Origin: Lucinisca nassula
Lineage: Eukaryota > Mollusca > Bivalvia > Lucinida > Lucinidae
NCBI GenBank assembly: GCA_963580285.1
Contig: CAUZLF010000223.1
Coordinates: 1-64,000, forward strand
DNA: 64,000 nucleotides
Direction: 5' to 3'
Part shown: piece after piece, positions 1 to 10,970 of the stretch
How positions within the stretch are numbered: the first letter of the stretch is position 1
How the letters are laid out: the number at the start of each line of letters is the position of its first letter
Made by a program: the position numbers and the translations under genes
Notes under the pieces: generated by a model
What the model was told of the DNA's origin: nothing
The model's database searches: none
What the model saw: the letters and a program-made list of their open reading frames with translations, nothing else

Positions 1-1160
1 AACCTAAGGTCGGATTCAGCCGAAACTAGGAGGGAGGCATCGAGATGTCATGGAAATTCAGACTTGGTAAAATCGTTTCGTTCCGATATCCAAGACAGCC
101 ACATCTTGAAATTATTCAAACGACACCTCCTTCTGAACCAAAGTTTGGATCGAGCTGAAACTTGATGGAAGGCGCCTGGGCGACATGGAGATTCAGATTC
201 GCTAAAATCGTTCCGTTCTTATGAACAAGATGGCTGCCATGGTGGCCATATTGAAATTCTTCAAACGACATCTCCTCACGAATCAAAGATCAGATAGAGC
301 TGAATCTTGTTGGGAGGCATCGGAGCGACATGTAGATTCAGATTTGCTAAAATCGTTCTGTTCTGTGGAACTATCATGAAATTCTTCAACGACATCTCTT
401 CCTGAACCGAAGGCCGGATTTAGCTGAAACTTGATTGGAGGCATCTGGGCGACATTGGAACTCAAATTTGTTAAAATCGATTCAATCCGATATCCAAGAT
501 GGCGACCATCTTGAAATTCTTCCAACGGCATATCCCCTCGAACCAATGGTCAGATAGACTTGAAACATGATGGGAGGCAATGGAGTGACATCGAGATTCA
601 TATTTGCTGAAATCGTTCCGTTCCGATATCCAAGATGGCCGCCATGGGACCATCTGCGGACATCTCCTCCCGAACTCAAAGCCGGATTGAACTGAAACTT
701 GATGGGAGGAGTCTGGGCGAAATGGAGTTTCAGATTTGCTAAAATCGTTCAGTTCCGATATCATGGCGGCCATCTTGAAATTCCTCATACGACATCTCCT
801 CCCGAACCAAAAGTCAGATTGTGCTGAAAGTTGATGGGAGTCATTGCGGTTGACATGGAGATTCAGAATTGCTAAAATGCTAAAAAGACATTCTCCTCCG
901 ATATCCAAGATGGCTGCCATAGTGTCTAGCTTGACAATCTTCCAACTGCATCGATTTGAGTTGAAGCTTTATTGGAGGCTGTTGGGCGGCAAGGAGATTT
1001 TGACATGTAACCATTCTGTTCTGCATCCTAGATGGCGGTCACGAAGACCATCTTATTTTTTTTTTTCAAACCATATCTGCCTCCGAATATATCAAATTGA
1101 GTATAAATTTGGTGGGAGGCATTTACCATCGTTAACTCCACTTTTCTATAGAAAGTTGTA
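1..1160. repeat. degenerate ~133-bp tandem array, copy 1
   Basis: The phrase 'aaatcgttccgttcc' with its neighbours recurs near 70, 205, 350, 475, 610 and 742, at spacings of roughly 130-135 bp. Each unit also carries 'ccaagatggc', 'gacatctcctc' and 'gagctgaaacttgatggga'. Units are diverged and continue off the left edge. Minus-strand ORFs here follow the repeat and are not taken as genes. The same family appears in the opposite orientation at 44640-46270. Confidence 0.8.
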
Positions 1161-1199
1161 GGAGGTCGAGGGTTCGATAGCTGCTAGATATTGACCATA

Positions 1200-1372
1200 A
1201 AGTCTTTTTCTACAATCTTTTCTCCCTTCTGCTGATTCATGAAGGGCAGTTGTCAGTGTCTGGCGAAAAATTCCTGCATGTATATGCCTTCCCGGGAAAA
1301 AGTATAGTTAGTTAAACTGATCGGTTCGATATGACCTAAATAGTGTTAAATTGGCCGTTAAACCACAAACAA
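1200..1372 (+). repeat. SINE C/A-type fragment, 3' part
   Basis: It contains 'gggcagttgtcagtgtctggcg', a diverged match to the middle of SINE C, then a tail 'gatatgacctaaatagtgtt' ending in 'ggccgttaaaccacaaaca'. The tRNA-like head is missing. Confidence 0.6.
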
Positions 1373-1504
1373 ATAATAGATTTTAAGTGGGGTCTACAAG
1401 GAAATTCACTGCCTTGTTTTGTTAGTTAGTATGATATTGCTCTTCGCCATCTTGACATTACGACAACACTCCTTAGTATTTTTTCACATCCCTAAAATGG
1501 CTAC

Positions 1505-1735
1505 TTTGCTGATGAAAATGCATTATTTTTTTCTTATTATTACCGCAAACATAGGTTGTGTGTGCTCGTTAGAACCGCCTCATTGAGGCGGTTCTAACGA
1601 GTACCCACAACCTACGTCTTGGAGTAGGAATAATGTATACCCCTGTAAACCCCAGTTTTCTCAATATAAAGTGCGGTTTAGGGGGTGATCATTTCAAGCA
1701 CGTGTTAATGTGATGATATAGTCGAAAAAAATATC
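1505..1735 (-). mobile_element. PAL MITE with intact central hairpin
   Basis: A near-perfect palindrome spans about 1550-1613, centred on 'cgcctcattgaggcg' with 'ttagaac'/'gttctaa' arms. It is followed by 'gtaaaccccagtttt' and a degraded right arm. The outer terminal repeats are eroded. Confidence 0.75.
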
Positions 1736-1870
1736 TTCCGTACCTAGATCAACACAGTGTTTTTGAAAAAAAAATATTTGTTCATTATGCATATTGGCTT
1801 ATCGAACGACAAAAGTGCATACTAAACTTTAACATTTTTGCTTACTGTTAACAGTAGGGATGTAATATTG

Positions 1871-2082
1871 TACAGTAAAATCCCGCTCACTCATTAAGAC
1901 CACCAGAAATTTGGACTTATTCTGCTTTAAAAGCTTATTTAGAAAGTTTCACCCATTCTTTCTTTATGTTTCTGCATACAGTGTCCCCTGGGCAGAGCCC
2001 ACCTTTGGGACTGTTCAAAAGTGGTCTTGAAGACCACTTATGAACAGTCCCAAAGGCGGTCTTCATTCAGGAATTTACTGTA
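1871..2082. mobile_element. foldback MITE with TACAGTAAA termini
   Basis: The ends are 'tacagtaaaatccc' and 'ggaatttactgta'. Inside, 'cctttgggactgttcaaaag' is followed by its inverse 'gaacagtcccaaagg', with 'tggtcttgaagacca' at the centre. About 90 bp of extra sequence separates the left end from the palindrome. A more compact copy is at 33733-33838. Confidence 0.65.
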
Positions 2083-2294
2083 TTTACAACGTTTTGTTAC
2101 ATGTAGGTAGCGTGAAGTCGCTCTGCGCCATCTTGACTAATGCAAAAATTTCTTTCAAACCTGGATAACACAGTTCATTATGCATGACGGCGTTGTAACA
2201 CACACAAAAACGTTTATTTTTGCTTTTTCATTCGCACGTTTGCAATATATACTAGTAATCAGTATGCATGGTACATGTAAGATGGGTAAACCTG

Positions 2295-2402
2295 TACTAT
2301 TTCGAAAAGCTGTTGTAGTTTTTGGAAGTTTTGCGCTCCATATTCTGTCAATGGGCATTTCACAATCATTCGGAGTGATATATACAACAACGCAACCGGC
2401 AA
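2295..2402 (+). CDS. candidate first coding exon, MCT/SLC16-like transporter (TM1)
   Basis: The reading frame after an ATG near 2281 (A at -3 and G at +4, a good initiation context) contains VVVFGSFALH and GISQSFGVIY. This is how transmembrane helix 1 of monocarboxylate-transporter-like MFS proteins reads: V-V-V-F-x-S-F, then G-I-x-x-S-F-G-V. The usual D-G-G-x-G-W before the helix is not present. The frame stays open to a stop just after 2402. A possible but weak donor (CAA|GTTAGC) lies there. If real, the next exon may be 23569-23650, about 21 kb downstream on the same strand. The match is by eye to a family signature. It could be an isolated exon, a decayed pseudogene or chance. Confidence 0.35.
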
Positions 2403-2604
2403 GTTAGCACTAGGCCTTCTCTCAGACGCACTTTTGATGTTGTTTGAGACGAATATCAAATACGTGCCGAAAGCTTTGTAGCACCGTTTTGAACTCTCCA
2501 TCACGAGCTTCTGAACTGGTATTTGAGATGATTGACAACCGTCTTTGAACGTTAAAAGCGTGGGCGGGACAATAGCGCTGTCACTTTATGTTACAATCGA
2601 TTTT

Positions 2605-2730
2605 CAATACTGCTGAAAAGGAGATTGTGGATACTCGTTAAAACATCGACGCGGTTCTAACTAGCAGTACCCACAATCTGTAGTCTGCTCAAAACAGAGA
2701 TTGTGGTTCTCCTTAAAACTTCGATGTGGC
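2605..2730. mobile_element. PAL MITE fragments
   Basis: Two partial copies of the hairpin arm lie side by side: 'gagattgtggatactcgtta' and, after 'ctgctcaaaaca', 'gagattgtggttctcctta'. The central stem is mutated. Confidence 0.55.
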
Positions 2731-2734
2731 GACA

Positions 2735-2815
2735 GGGCTTGAGATGTCATTTCATCACAATGTCGGGTAAAAGTCCCACAAAATCGGAAGCAAAGTCTCC
2801 AAAATGACCTATACG
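2735..2815 (+). repeat. R1 SINE, short 3' fragment
   Basis: It matches the R1 segment from 'gacagggcttgagatgtcat' to 'tctccaaaatgacctata'. Both ends of the element are absent. Confidence 0.6.
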
Positions 2816-2884
2816 TACAGTTGTGTGTATTTCTGCTCAAAATATTGATTGTGGATGCTCGTATCGCCTCATCGATTTTTTCTT

Positions 2885-3078
2885 ATTTCTGCTCAAAATA
2901 TAGATTGTGGATACTCGTTAGTATCGCCTAATCGAGGCGGTTCTAACGTGTACCCACAATCTATATTATGAGCAGAAATAAGAAAAGTAGGATGTACCTC
3001 TGTAAATCCCGGTTATTCTATATAAAAGTGGGGTTCCAGGGGGTCAAAATTATATAGGCATGTTTTCGTGAAGTGGCC
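2885..3078 (-). mobile_element. PAL MITE, one end missing
   Basis: The hairpin lies near 2896-2982, flanked by 'tttctgctcaaaatatag' and its inverse. It is followed by 'aaaagtggggttccaggggg' and the terminal 'tataggcatgttttcgtga'. The opposite terminal arm is missing. Confidence 0.75.
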
Positions 3079-3094
3079 AAGCAGGCACTCGACA

Positions 3095-3418
3095 TTGAAT
3101 CAAGCGTTGTAGCGCAATGGTTAGTGCACTTGCCTGTGATGCTAGAGGCCCCCGGTTTGATTCCCGGCAGCGGTAATAAAACTGCGGTGTCCGAACATGC
3201 TCCGGATGAATGCAACAAAGTACACCGTCCTCCGCATCGGGACCTTAACTTCGGATCCCCTACACGTGCAGGGAGGCCCATCCTGTGCAGGTTAAAGATT
3301 TCTACCGTTATTACACGATTACTGTGTATGCTTTCATCCTGCAAACATGGAGCGTCAAATGTGACTTGGAAACGCTCCAATATTCATTTGACCGATCACA
3401 GAAATAATTTTTGTGTTA
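3095..3418 (+). repeat. tRNA-headed SINE E
   Basis: The head reads as a tRNA-like promoter: an A-box-like 'tagcgcaatggttagtgc' and a B-box-like 'ggtttgattcccgg'. The body has 'gtccgaacatgctcc', 'gtacaccgtcctccgcatcgg' and 'cctgtgcaggttaaagattt'. Minus-strand copies are at 26218-26478 and 31525-31770. Its tail differs from that shared by R1 and SINEs A-C. Confidence 0.7.
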
Positions 3419-3420
3419 TT

Positions 3421-3900
3421 TGAATTGAGGTTTAACGTCCCGTCAACACTGTTTAGGTTTGTTTTGTTTGTTTGATATCAGGTTTAACGTCCCCGTCAGC
3501 ACTTTATAGGTCATTTTAGAGACGTTGCTTCCAATTTTGTGGGACTTTTACCAGACATTGAGATGAAAAGGCATCACAAGCCCTGTCGCCCAATGAAACC
3601 AATAGGGTTTATAAGCGTGGACGGTCTGACTCGCACCGCTTTACCTGGGCAGGCTTAGATCCTCTTAAGCGGTTTACCAGTACTCGTGTGCAGTCGGTTT
3701 CAGCTCTGCGTGGAAGCATCATGCAGCCCATGTATTTTTTCAAGCTCCAATGGGCGGGGGCCTCAACACTGTATAGGTCATTTTGGAGACGTCGCTTCTA
3801 AGTTCGTGGGACTTTTACCAGACATTGAGATGAAATGACATCTCAAGCCCTGTCGCCCAATGAAACCTATAGGTTTTATATACATGGACGGTTTCCAGCC
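3421..3900 (-). repeat. R1 SINE interrupted by a second R1
   Basis: Its tail (3421-3458) and body (3763-3900) are separated by the R1 copy at 3459-3762. The repeated 'tcaacactgt' followed by 'tagg' on both sides is the target duplication. The 5' head is missing. Confidence 0.7.
3459..3762 (-). repeat. R1 SINE, complete, nested in another R1
   Basis: It runs from the T-rich inverse tail 'tttgttttgtttgtttgat' to the inverse head 'atgggcgggggcc'. The sense strand is minus. Confidence 0.8.
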
Positions 3901-4130
3901 GTGGATTCTTTATTACGCCAGTATTTTTCTCCTGTCGCGATTAGTTTGTAAATGACAGCGAGTGCTCAGTTGATGTCTCGGGTCTGGTGTGTATTGCCAA
4001 TCGCGACTGCGAAAAAAAATGACAGGTCAACTCGTGCGACACTCGGTGTGCTGTGACAAATCAAGCAGCTGATTAACTTATTCAATGTTTGGCTTCCCCG
4101 ATTTTTGTACACACACTTGGACTATCTGTT

Positions 4131-4430
4131 GGTTGGTTGGTTGATTTGAGGTTTAACGTCCCCGTCAACACTGTTAAGGTCATTTTGGAGACGTTGCTTC
4201 CAATTTTGTCGGACTTTTACCCGACATTGAGATGAAATGACATCTCAAGCCCTGTCACCCAATGAAACCAATAGGGTTTATTAGCATGGACGGTCCTCCT
4301 CGCACCGCGGTTCCTGGACAGGCTTAGATCGTCTAAGCGGTTTACCAGTACTAGTGTGCGGGCCGGATTCAGCTCTGCGTGGAAGCATCATGCAGCCCAT
4401 ATATTTCTTCAAGCCCCTATGGGCGGGGGC
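4131..4430 (-). repeat. R1 SINE, full length
   Basis: It is flanked by an imperfect duplication 'ttggactatctgt' / 'ttggattatctgt'. The tail has become (GGTT)n instead of (GTTT)n. Confidence 0.82.
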
Positions 4431-4434
4431 TGTT

Positions 4435-4883
4435 TGGATTATCTGTAATTTGATTGTTGCATAATTAAAGAAGGCGATCATTACCTATATTATGATAAAA
4501 GAACAGAATCGTCGATATTGCGATTCCCTATATAACACCATTATCCATACCATCAACAAATAACAAAATGCGTTAAACTGGCAAATAAAATCTAATTTTG
4601 GCTATTAAACTTTAAAAATAGAATAACCAAACTAATCATAACTGAAGTTAATTTTGTCAGATGTATTAGTTTGAATTTTAAAAATTGATTTGAAAATAAA
4701 CAATTTTTGTGTGCAAGTTCGCCATTGCGACTGACCGGAGAAATGATCCGAATTAAATATGGTTCAAGCCCCAAAGTCTCTCGGATCCTTACGAGACACA
4801 TGTTCGTGGTGCTGCCTAACACAACAGCCTATAATACTCGCACAGCATGCAACGCTTCAGATGTCTGTTAACTTTAGCCATAA
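4435..4883. other. no recognised feature
   Basis: AT-rich sequence. Short ORFs on both strands show no family motif, and no repeat family from elsewhere in the window is recognisable. Confidence 0.5.
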
Positions 4884-4885
4884 AG

Positions 4886-5072
4886 TCCCTAAGCCTGCCC
4901 TGGCGAGTTGGACCATCCGAGCATATAAACCATTTCACTGGGATTGAAATGTCATTTTATCTAACTGTTGGGTAAAATTTCACACAAAACTAGAAGTAAT
5001 GTTCCAAAAATGACCTAAAAAATGTTAATGGGGATGTTAAACCTCAAATCAAGTAAACAAACATTCTAACAG
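4886..5072 (+). repeat. R1 SINE, 5'-truncated
   Basis: It starts inside the element at 'cctaagcctgccctgg' and ends 'gttaaacctcaaatcaagtaaacaaac'-like. The head is missing, as expected for incomplete reverse transcription. Confidence 0.72.
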
Positions 5073-5129
5073 AAACGCAGAAATATTGGTCAATTAAAGT
5101 ATGTTATTGGTGACATGAAATCTGAGGGG

Positions 5130-5322
5130 AATGACTTGACAGATTTTCCACCATATTTCAAAAGGGGACAACTTTCGGAACTTCCTGTTTGCTTTTCTAT
5201 AAGCTTTGTCCCACGAAATAGTGAAATACTTTCATTTAAGAGTTGACCCTTATTGACACGGGAGACTAAAATACGCTTGAAGGAGTTGCCTCCCCCGAAG
5301 GTGTATGCATTCCACTTAAAGT
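5130..5322 (+). repeat. dispersed ~190-bp repeat, copy 1
   Basis: It shares 'gacaactttcgg', 'acttcctgtt', 'cttttctataag', 'aagagttgacccttatt' and 'ggagttgcctccc' in the same order with the reverse complement of 57115-57320. No coding frame is apparent. Confidence 0.65.
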
Positions 5323-5500
5323 CTCAAAAAATATTTGCCACTTAATTGCTCGACTCGACGGTTAGTAAAATATTTGGGCGGATTTTTGCGTGCTCCTAGG
5401 AGACCTTATGGGTCCAGCCTTTTAAATTTTGAAACCTTCCTCACAACTGGACAAAAATGGGCGGTAAAAAAGAGAAGAAACCCAGAAAAACCAACAAGTG

Positions 5501-5650
5501 TTAACCCTTATCCTGCTGAATAAATAAATTTAGCCACAGCCATTGCTGACTGACAAACATTAAAATTTCTTAACATTATTCACAAGCTGCATGACAAACA
5601 GTGTAGGACCTCATCTCTGTTTGCAAAGTAGGGGTTGTTACAGGTTAAAT
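5501..5650. mobile_element. decayed piggyBac-like MITE
   Basis: The left end TTAA-CCCTTATCCTGCTGAA matches the terminal repeat of the complete element at 24001-24241. The interior has 'acaaacagtgtagg'. The right terminus is truncated. Confidence 0.5.
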
Positions 5651-5699
5651 ATACACTAAAGCCACTTTTTAGCTGAGTTTCCTGTTGTTCCCATTTCTG

Positions 5700-5985
5700 T
5701 TTGTTTGTTTGATTTGAGGTTAAACGTCCCCTTCAACACTGTATAGGTCATTTTGGAGACGTTGCTTGCAATTTTGTGGGAATTTTACCCGTCATTGAGA
5801 TGAAATGACATCTCAAGCCCTGTCACCCAATGAAACCAAAAGGGTTTATAAGTATGGGCGGGCTGCCTCGCATCGCTTTGTACGGGCAGGCTTAAATCCT
5901 CTAAGCGCTTTACCAGTACTCTTGTAGTCTGCGTGGAAGCCTCATGCAGCCCATCTATTTCTTCAAGCCCCGATGGGCGGGGGCC
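5700..5985 (-). repeat. R1 SINE at the 5' side of the LINE
   Basis: It is bordered by an 'atttctgt' duplication (5692-5699 and again just after the element). It therefore inserted into sequence upstream of the LINE ORF1 remnant. Confidence 0.8.
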
Positions 5986-5997
5986 GACAATTTCTGT

Positions 5998-6252
5998 ATG
6001 TATTTGAACAATAACCAAACAGAAGAAAACGTTTTCACGCCCAATTGTGCAGGCAATAATTCCACCCCCAAATGTGCAGGAAAGAAAAAGGCCACCTCAC
6101 CATTAGATGCAGACCAAACATTGAAAAAACATAGGGAATGTACATCCGTAGACAGCGTCATCCACGATCCTGACATGGATAGATCAGACAAAGAGCAGTG
6201 TCATGACCATGTGAGCTCACCGGTCATTGATGAACAAGTTAGCAATGTATGA
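5998..6252 (+). CDS. LINE ORF1 C-terminal remnant
   Basis: A short open frame of about 84 codons lies just upstream of the LINE ORF2. It is hydrophilic, rich in N, T, K and D, and has two N/K-C-A-G motifs. No zinc knuckle or coiled coil is visible. An in-frame stop lies just upstream of the R1 insertion site, so the N-terminal part of any ORF1 is missing. Assignment as ORF1 rests only on position and on being in line with ORF2, and it may be a chance frame. Confidence 0.35.
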   Translation: MYLNNNQTEENVFTPNCAGNNSTPKCAGKKKATSPLDADQTLKKHRECTSVDSVIHDPDMDRSDKEQCHDHVSSPVIDEQVSNV

Positions 6253-6312
6253 GGGTCACCGGGAGACGACAGTTTTGATTCGCACGGGGAAAATAACCGT
6301 GCTTCTGACTAA

Positions 6313-9300
6313 AAATCGGTCAAACCTGTGCCAATTGAAACTGGAAAATCACAACTCAAGATTTTAACTTTAAATGTGTGTGGCCTTGCCTCAAAGTTAC
6401 TATCGCCCGAATTCAACTCATTTATCTCTGAACATGATATAATTGGACTACAGGAAACTAAAACTGATGATACCGACGAATTCATAGACATTCCGGGATA
6501 TAAGATTTTCTATCATAATAGAGTTGGTATATCGAGGTACAGATCAGGAGGCATTGCCCTTATTGTAAAAGAACAGCTTTTACCCTATATAAAAATAGAT
6601 CACACGAGAAGTAGTAAATTAATATTATTCTTTACGATTTCAAAAGCACTCTGCGGTTTCGGAAATCAAGATGAAGATCTGGTTTGCGGAATCGTATACA
6701 TACCACCACATGGTTCAAAATATGCCTCAGAGGATCCATACCTCGAAATACAAGAACAGTTGTTTAGATATTGTTTAGATTCAAAACATGTGTTATTGCT
6801 GGGCGACTTTAACTCCCGAAGCAAGAATATGCCAGATTATGTATGCGTAGATAAGCATATTTCGGACATATACGGTTTACAGGAAACTTACGAGGAAAAT
6901 ACATGTTTATTAAATATTTTTGAGCAGTACGGTATACCGCTAAATAGAAGCAGCGCGGATACCTCGATAAATAGCTATGGTTATAACTTATTAGAATTTT
7001 GCAAGAATAATAACTTATTTATATTAAACGGTCGCATAGGTTTAGAACATACCCGACCTAGTCTTACCTGCAAAAATAGCAGCACTATTGACTATTTCCT
7101 GTCGACAGCCAATATATTGCCATGCATAACAGATTTTAAAGTCCACGAATTTTCACCCCTCTACTCAGATGCACACTGCCCTATAACATTGACCATAGCT
7201 ATAAATTGTTCTGCCAGGTCAATTACTACGCCCAAAAGTAATATACAAATTCCAAGATTATGGAACCCTAATGAAATGGACACATTCCCCAATAACATTG
7301 ACATCTTTAAAGTATCTGAGATAGAAATGCAACTAGACAAAATATTACATAAAGATATGGTAACAAAATGTGATATTGATGGAATAATTTCGGACATAGG
7401 CTCAGTATTTGAATCGACGGCAAAAACGTCATTTGGGCACATAAATATACAAAGAGGCAAACACACAGGTAAGAATACTAAGTCGAGTTTCAAACCGTGG
7501 TTTAATGCCGAGTGTTTCCGGATAAGAAACGCATATCATAAAAGTAGGAAAATGTACAATAAATACAAAACGGAATATTACAGAAATATTTTTAAAATTG
7601 TCAGTAAAAAATATAAAAATACTTTAACAAAATGTCACAGAAATTTTATGAATGAAAAGGCCTTCGGGCTGCGAAATATGAAGAGTAACAACCCACGAGA
7701 ATACTGGAAAGCCATTAACTCGCACAAGAAATCGGGAAAGACCCAAGCGGCTCTAGATGATTTCTTTGACTTTTTCAAATCTGTCAATGAATGCGCTCCG
7801 GATGGAACTAATGTCAATGTCGAACCTGACAAAAATCCCGCTCAAGAAGAGACCAACCCGGAATTAGAAGCTGAGGTTAACCAGCCAGTAACGGAGCAAG
7901 AAGTATTACAACATGTTAAACTTCTAAAAAACAATAAGTCACCAGGTACCGACAACATCGTTAACGAACATATAAAGTCAACAGTGCACATCTTTCTGCC
8001 AATTTATACTAAACTTTTTAATTTGATATTAGATACAGGTATTATTCCCGAAAGCTGGTCCATAGGTGTTATTAAACCAATTTATAAGAACAAAGGCGAC
8101 CCAAAATCGCCTGAAAATTATCGGCCCATCACGCTGCTAAGCTGTTTTGGGAAGCTTTTTACATTCATTATCAACAGCCGCTTAAATAAATATGCTGTCG
8201 CACACGATACTATAAACTGGTGTCAAGCAGGTTTTCGGAAAAAACATTCCACTACCGATAATTTGTTCATACTGCACTCCTTAATCGATATTATAAAGCT
8301 ACAACATAAGAAATTATACTGCTGTTTCGTTGACTTCAAACAGGCGTTCGACACCGTTTGGAGAATAGGCCTATGGCAAAAATTGCGGAATCATGGATTT
8401 TCAGGAAAATGTTTTAATCTGATACAGAATTTGTATAAAGATATTAAATCGAAAGTTGTAACACACGAAGGCGAAACTGAGTTTTTCGAATGTAATATTG
8501 GGGTTAGACAGGGGGAGAATTTATCTCCATTTCTATTTTCTATTTTTCTCAACGATCTCGAACAGTTCCTGAACAGCAGAAACGCTCACGGTATTACCCT
8601 TGATTATGATTTGGAAGAAATATATGTTTACCTAAAAATAGTCATCCTACTTTACGCTGATGACACTGTACTTTTCAGCGGTGACGAAGCTGGCCTTCGA
8701 CATGCATTAAAAATATTTGAAGAATATTGTGCAAAATGGAAAATGAACGTAAACACTGCTAAAACAAAAATCATTATTTTCAATAGCCGCACTAAGCCCA
8801 GCCGAAATATGAGCTTTACATTTAATGGACAAAATATAGAAGTCATCAAAGAATATAAATATCTAGGTATATACTTCTGTCAAAGCGGATCATTTATTGC
8901 TGCCAAGAAGCATATTGCCGAACAGGCAAATAAAGCTGTATTCTCACTACTAAAAAATATTAAAAGGTTGGCATTACCATTCGATATCCAAATTGACCTA
9001 TTCGACAAAACAATAAAGCCAATTCTACTATACGGGTGTGAAATTTGGGGTATTGGAAATATTGACGTTTTAGAAAGGGTCCAATTAAACTATTTTAAGC
9101 ACATTTTTGGTTTAAAAAAGTCAACACCATCTTATATGATTTACGGCGAGTTAGGTGTAATGCCGCTGTATGTTGACATACAAACACGCATAATTTCGTT
9201 TTGGTCCAAATTAGTTGAGGATACAGACCATGTAAAGCTATCGACAACAATATATGACATACTATACGGCCTATCATGTGAAAATAAAGCGAAATTACTG

Positions 9301-9837
9301 TGGGTAGAAAATATAAAACAGCTGCTTTGCTCTCTAGGGTTCTCTGGCATATGGTATAGCCAAAGCTTTTCAAATAAAACATGGCTGATAAAAGCAACGA
9401 ATACTAAAATAAAAGACATATTCATACAAAAATGGAGCACAAATCTAGAAATAACTTCCAATAGTAACTTTTACAAAATTTTCAAAACAAACCCTGAGCC
9501 GAGTAATTTTTTCAAACTCCTGCCATCCAGTCTATGCAAGACATTTTTGCGTTTCCGTACACGCAACCACAAATTGCCAGTGGAAACCGGAAGGTGGAGA
9601 AGTGTAGCACTACACGACCGAAAATGTAATATTTGTGAATCTGATATCGGTGACGAATTTCATTACCTGTTCGTATGCAGTCATTTCAGAAACTATAGGC
9701 AGAAATATTTAAACCCATATTTTTACACTAGGCCAAATACATTTAAACTTGCACAACTAATGAATACCAAAAACAGTAACGATCTAAAAAAACTATGCTA
9801 TTTTATAAGTCACATGATGAAAAATATAACATAACAT
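6313..9837 (+). CDS. APE-type non-LTR retrotransposon ORF2 (endonuclease + reverse transcriptase)
   Basis: A continuous frame of about 1,170 codons without an internal stop. Residues ~10-300 are an apurinic-like endonuclease: LNVCGL (Asn), LQETK (Glu), LLGDFNSRS (Asp/Asn), STIDYF, and YSDAHCPI. The last is the terminal Asp-His with an alanine between them. The reverse transcriptase spans about 525-880: NNKSPGTDNI, YRPITLLS, FVDFKQAFDTV, GVRQGENLSPFLFS, the catalytic LLYADDTVLF, and KYLGIYF. Near 1090-1115 a C-x2-C...H...C cluster (CNICESDIGDEFHYLFVC) resembles the C-terminal zinc-binding element of such LINEs. There is no ATG at the 5' end. The frame opens after a stop at 6310-6312, and codon 6328 is GTG where an ATG would be expected. 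The first in-frame ATG is about 170 codons in. The clade is probably in the I/Jockey supergroup, but I cannot fix it. The protein would nick the target DNA and copy its own RNA in the nucleus. Confidence 0.92.
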
Positions 9838-10170
9838 GCGATTTTTAAACCATTACCCCGATCAGCTCTGGCATATATGAAATCTACGTATGCACTAAAA
9901 GGCAAGACAACATATTATCATGTGAAATTGTCTGTACTGAGAGAAGCAGAATAAGTGCTTATAATCAATCTAACATGTATCGAGTACTCGGGTCCGCCTG
10001 TCTGACGCATTAGCCGAGGCACGGCCCTCAACCGGCATGGCGAGTGGACCTTGCCTCGATATTGCTGAATGCGACGCACAGAGTAGGACGTTTAGTGTAA
10101 CAGGACCAGTAAGGCAGGGGCATGCTCACATGATGAAGTCGTGTTGTCTTGTTTAATACATGTAAATAAT
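9838..10170 (+). mobile_element. probable LINE 3' UTR
   Basis: Non-coding sequence directly after the ORF2 stop. A GC-richer patch lies at about 9990-10110. No clear poly-A or tail repeat marks the end, and it shows no match to the shared SINE tail found elsewhere in the window. Confidence 0.4.
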
Positions 10171-10315
10171 GTAATTGTATCTGCACTATTTTCTTTATTT
10201 TTGCTGCAATAGTGCGATTTGTTTTATGCGTATGCGTGAGTATAGATGTGTTTGCGTACGCTCACACGTGCATCCGCCGACTAACTCCTTTTCTTTTGGT
10301 GTAAAGTCTGAATCG

Positions 10316-10318
<3 letters not shown>

Positions 10319-10397
<79 letters not shown>
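10319..10397. repeat. (AG)n microsatellite, 79 bp
   Basis: Pure AG dinucleotide run. The long 'RERERE' frame across it is an artefact of the repeat. Confidence 0.95.
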
Positions 10398-10400
<3 letters not shown>

Positions 10401-10489
10401 ACTGCCATGTTTGTTTTTACAAGCTCCTTCAACCTTTGTCCTGTGTTTCGTTTCGGCAAGGACGAGGAAGTGGGGGAGAGATTACTAAT

Positions 10490-10492
<3 letters not shown>

Positions 10493-10561
<69 letters not shown>
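10493..10561. repeat. (GA)n microsatellite, ~69 bp
   Basis: Second pure GA run. The sequence before it ('gtgtttcgtttcggcaagg') is nearly repeated just after it ('gtgtttcgtttcgtcaagg'), so this is a short direct repeat with a GA tract in it. Confidence 0.95.
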
Positions 10562-10563
<2 letters not shown>

Positions 10564-10656
10564 AGGCTGCTACATTGCTTTATCCAAGTCCTTCCCCAGA
10601 TCTTGTCCTTGTGTTTCGTTTCGTCAAGGGCGAGAAAATTGGGATAGACCAAAGAT

Positions 10657-10970
10657 CATGGTTGTTTGTTTGTTTGATCCGGGGTTAAACGTCCCCGTCA
10701 ACACTGTGCAGGCCGTTTTGGAGACGTTGCTTCCATTTTTGTGGGACTTTTGCCCGACGTTGGGGTGAAATGACATCTCAAGCCCTGACACCCAGTGAAA
10801 CCAGCGGGGTTTATAAGCATGGCATGGACGGTCCGACTCGCGCCGCTTTGGCTGGGCGGGCTTGGGTACTCTGGGCGGTTTGCCGGTACCCGTGTGCGGT
10901 CGGTTTCGGCTCCGCGTGGAAGCATCGTGCAACCCATCTATTTCTTCAAGCCCCGATGAGCGGGGGCCGG
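10657..10970 (-). repeat. R1 SINE, full length with perfect duplication
   Basis: GACCAAAGAT occurs exactly at 10647-10656 and 10971-10980. This fixes both ends of the element at single-base level and proves it moves as a unit. Confidence 0.92.

Noticed and set aside
471..920. Minus-strand 149-codon ORF with repeated 'WISERNDFSK'-like phrases
   Set aside because: The phrases are the ~133-bp tandem unit in translation. Neighbouring units carry stops and frame changes, so no selection for coding is apparent.
5785..6018. Many ~70-codon ORFs in R1 copies (phrases like 'PHTSTGKPLRRSKP')
   Set aside because: They recur wherever R1 recurs, on its sense strand, and are broken differently in each copy. 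They are shadows of a non-coding SINE.
9838..10170. LINE 3' end as donor of the shared SINE tail
   Set aside because: Read against the tail of R1 and SINEs A-C, the LINE 3' UTR shows no similarity, so this LINE is not their evident partner.
10175..10688. ORFs with RERERE runs
   Set aside because: They follow pure (GA)n tracts. Flanking parts show no motif.
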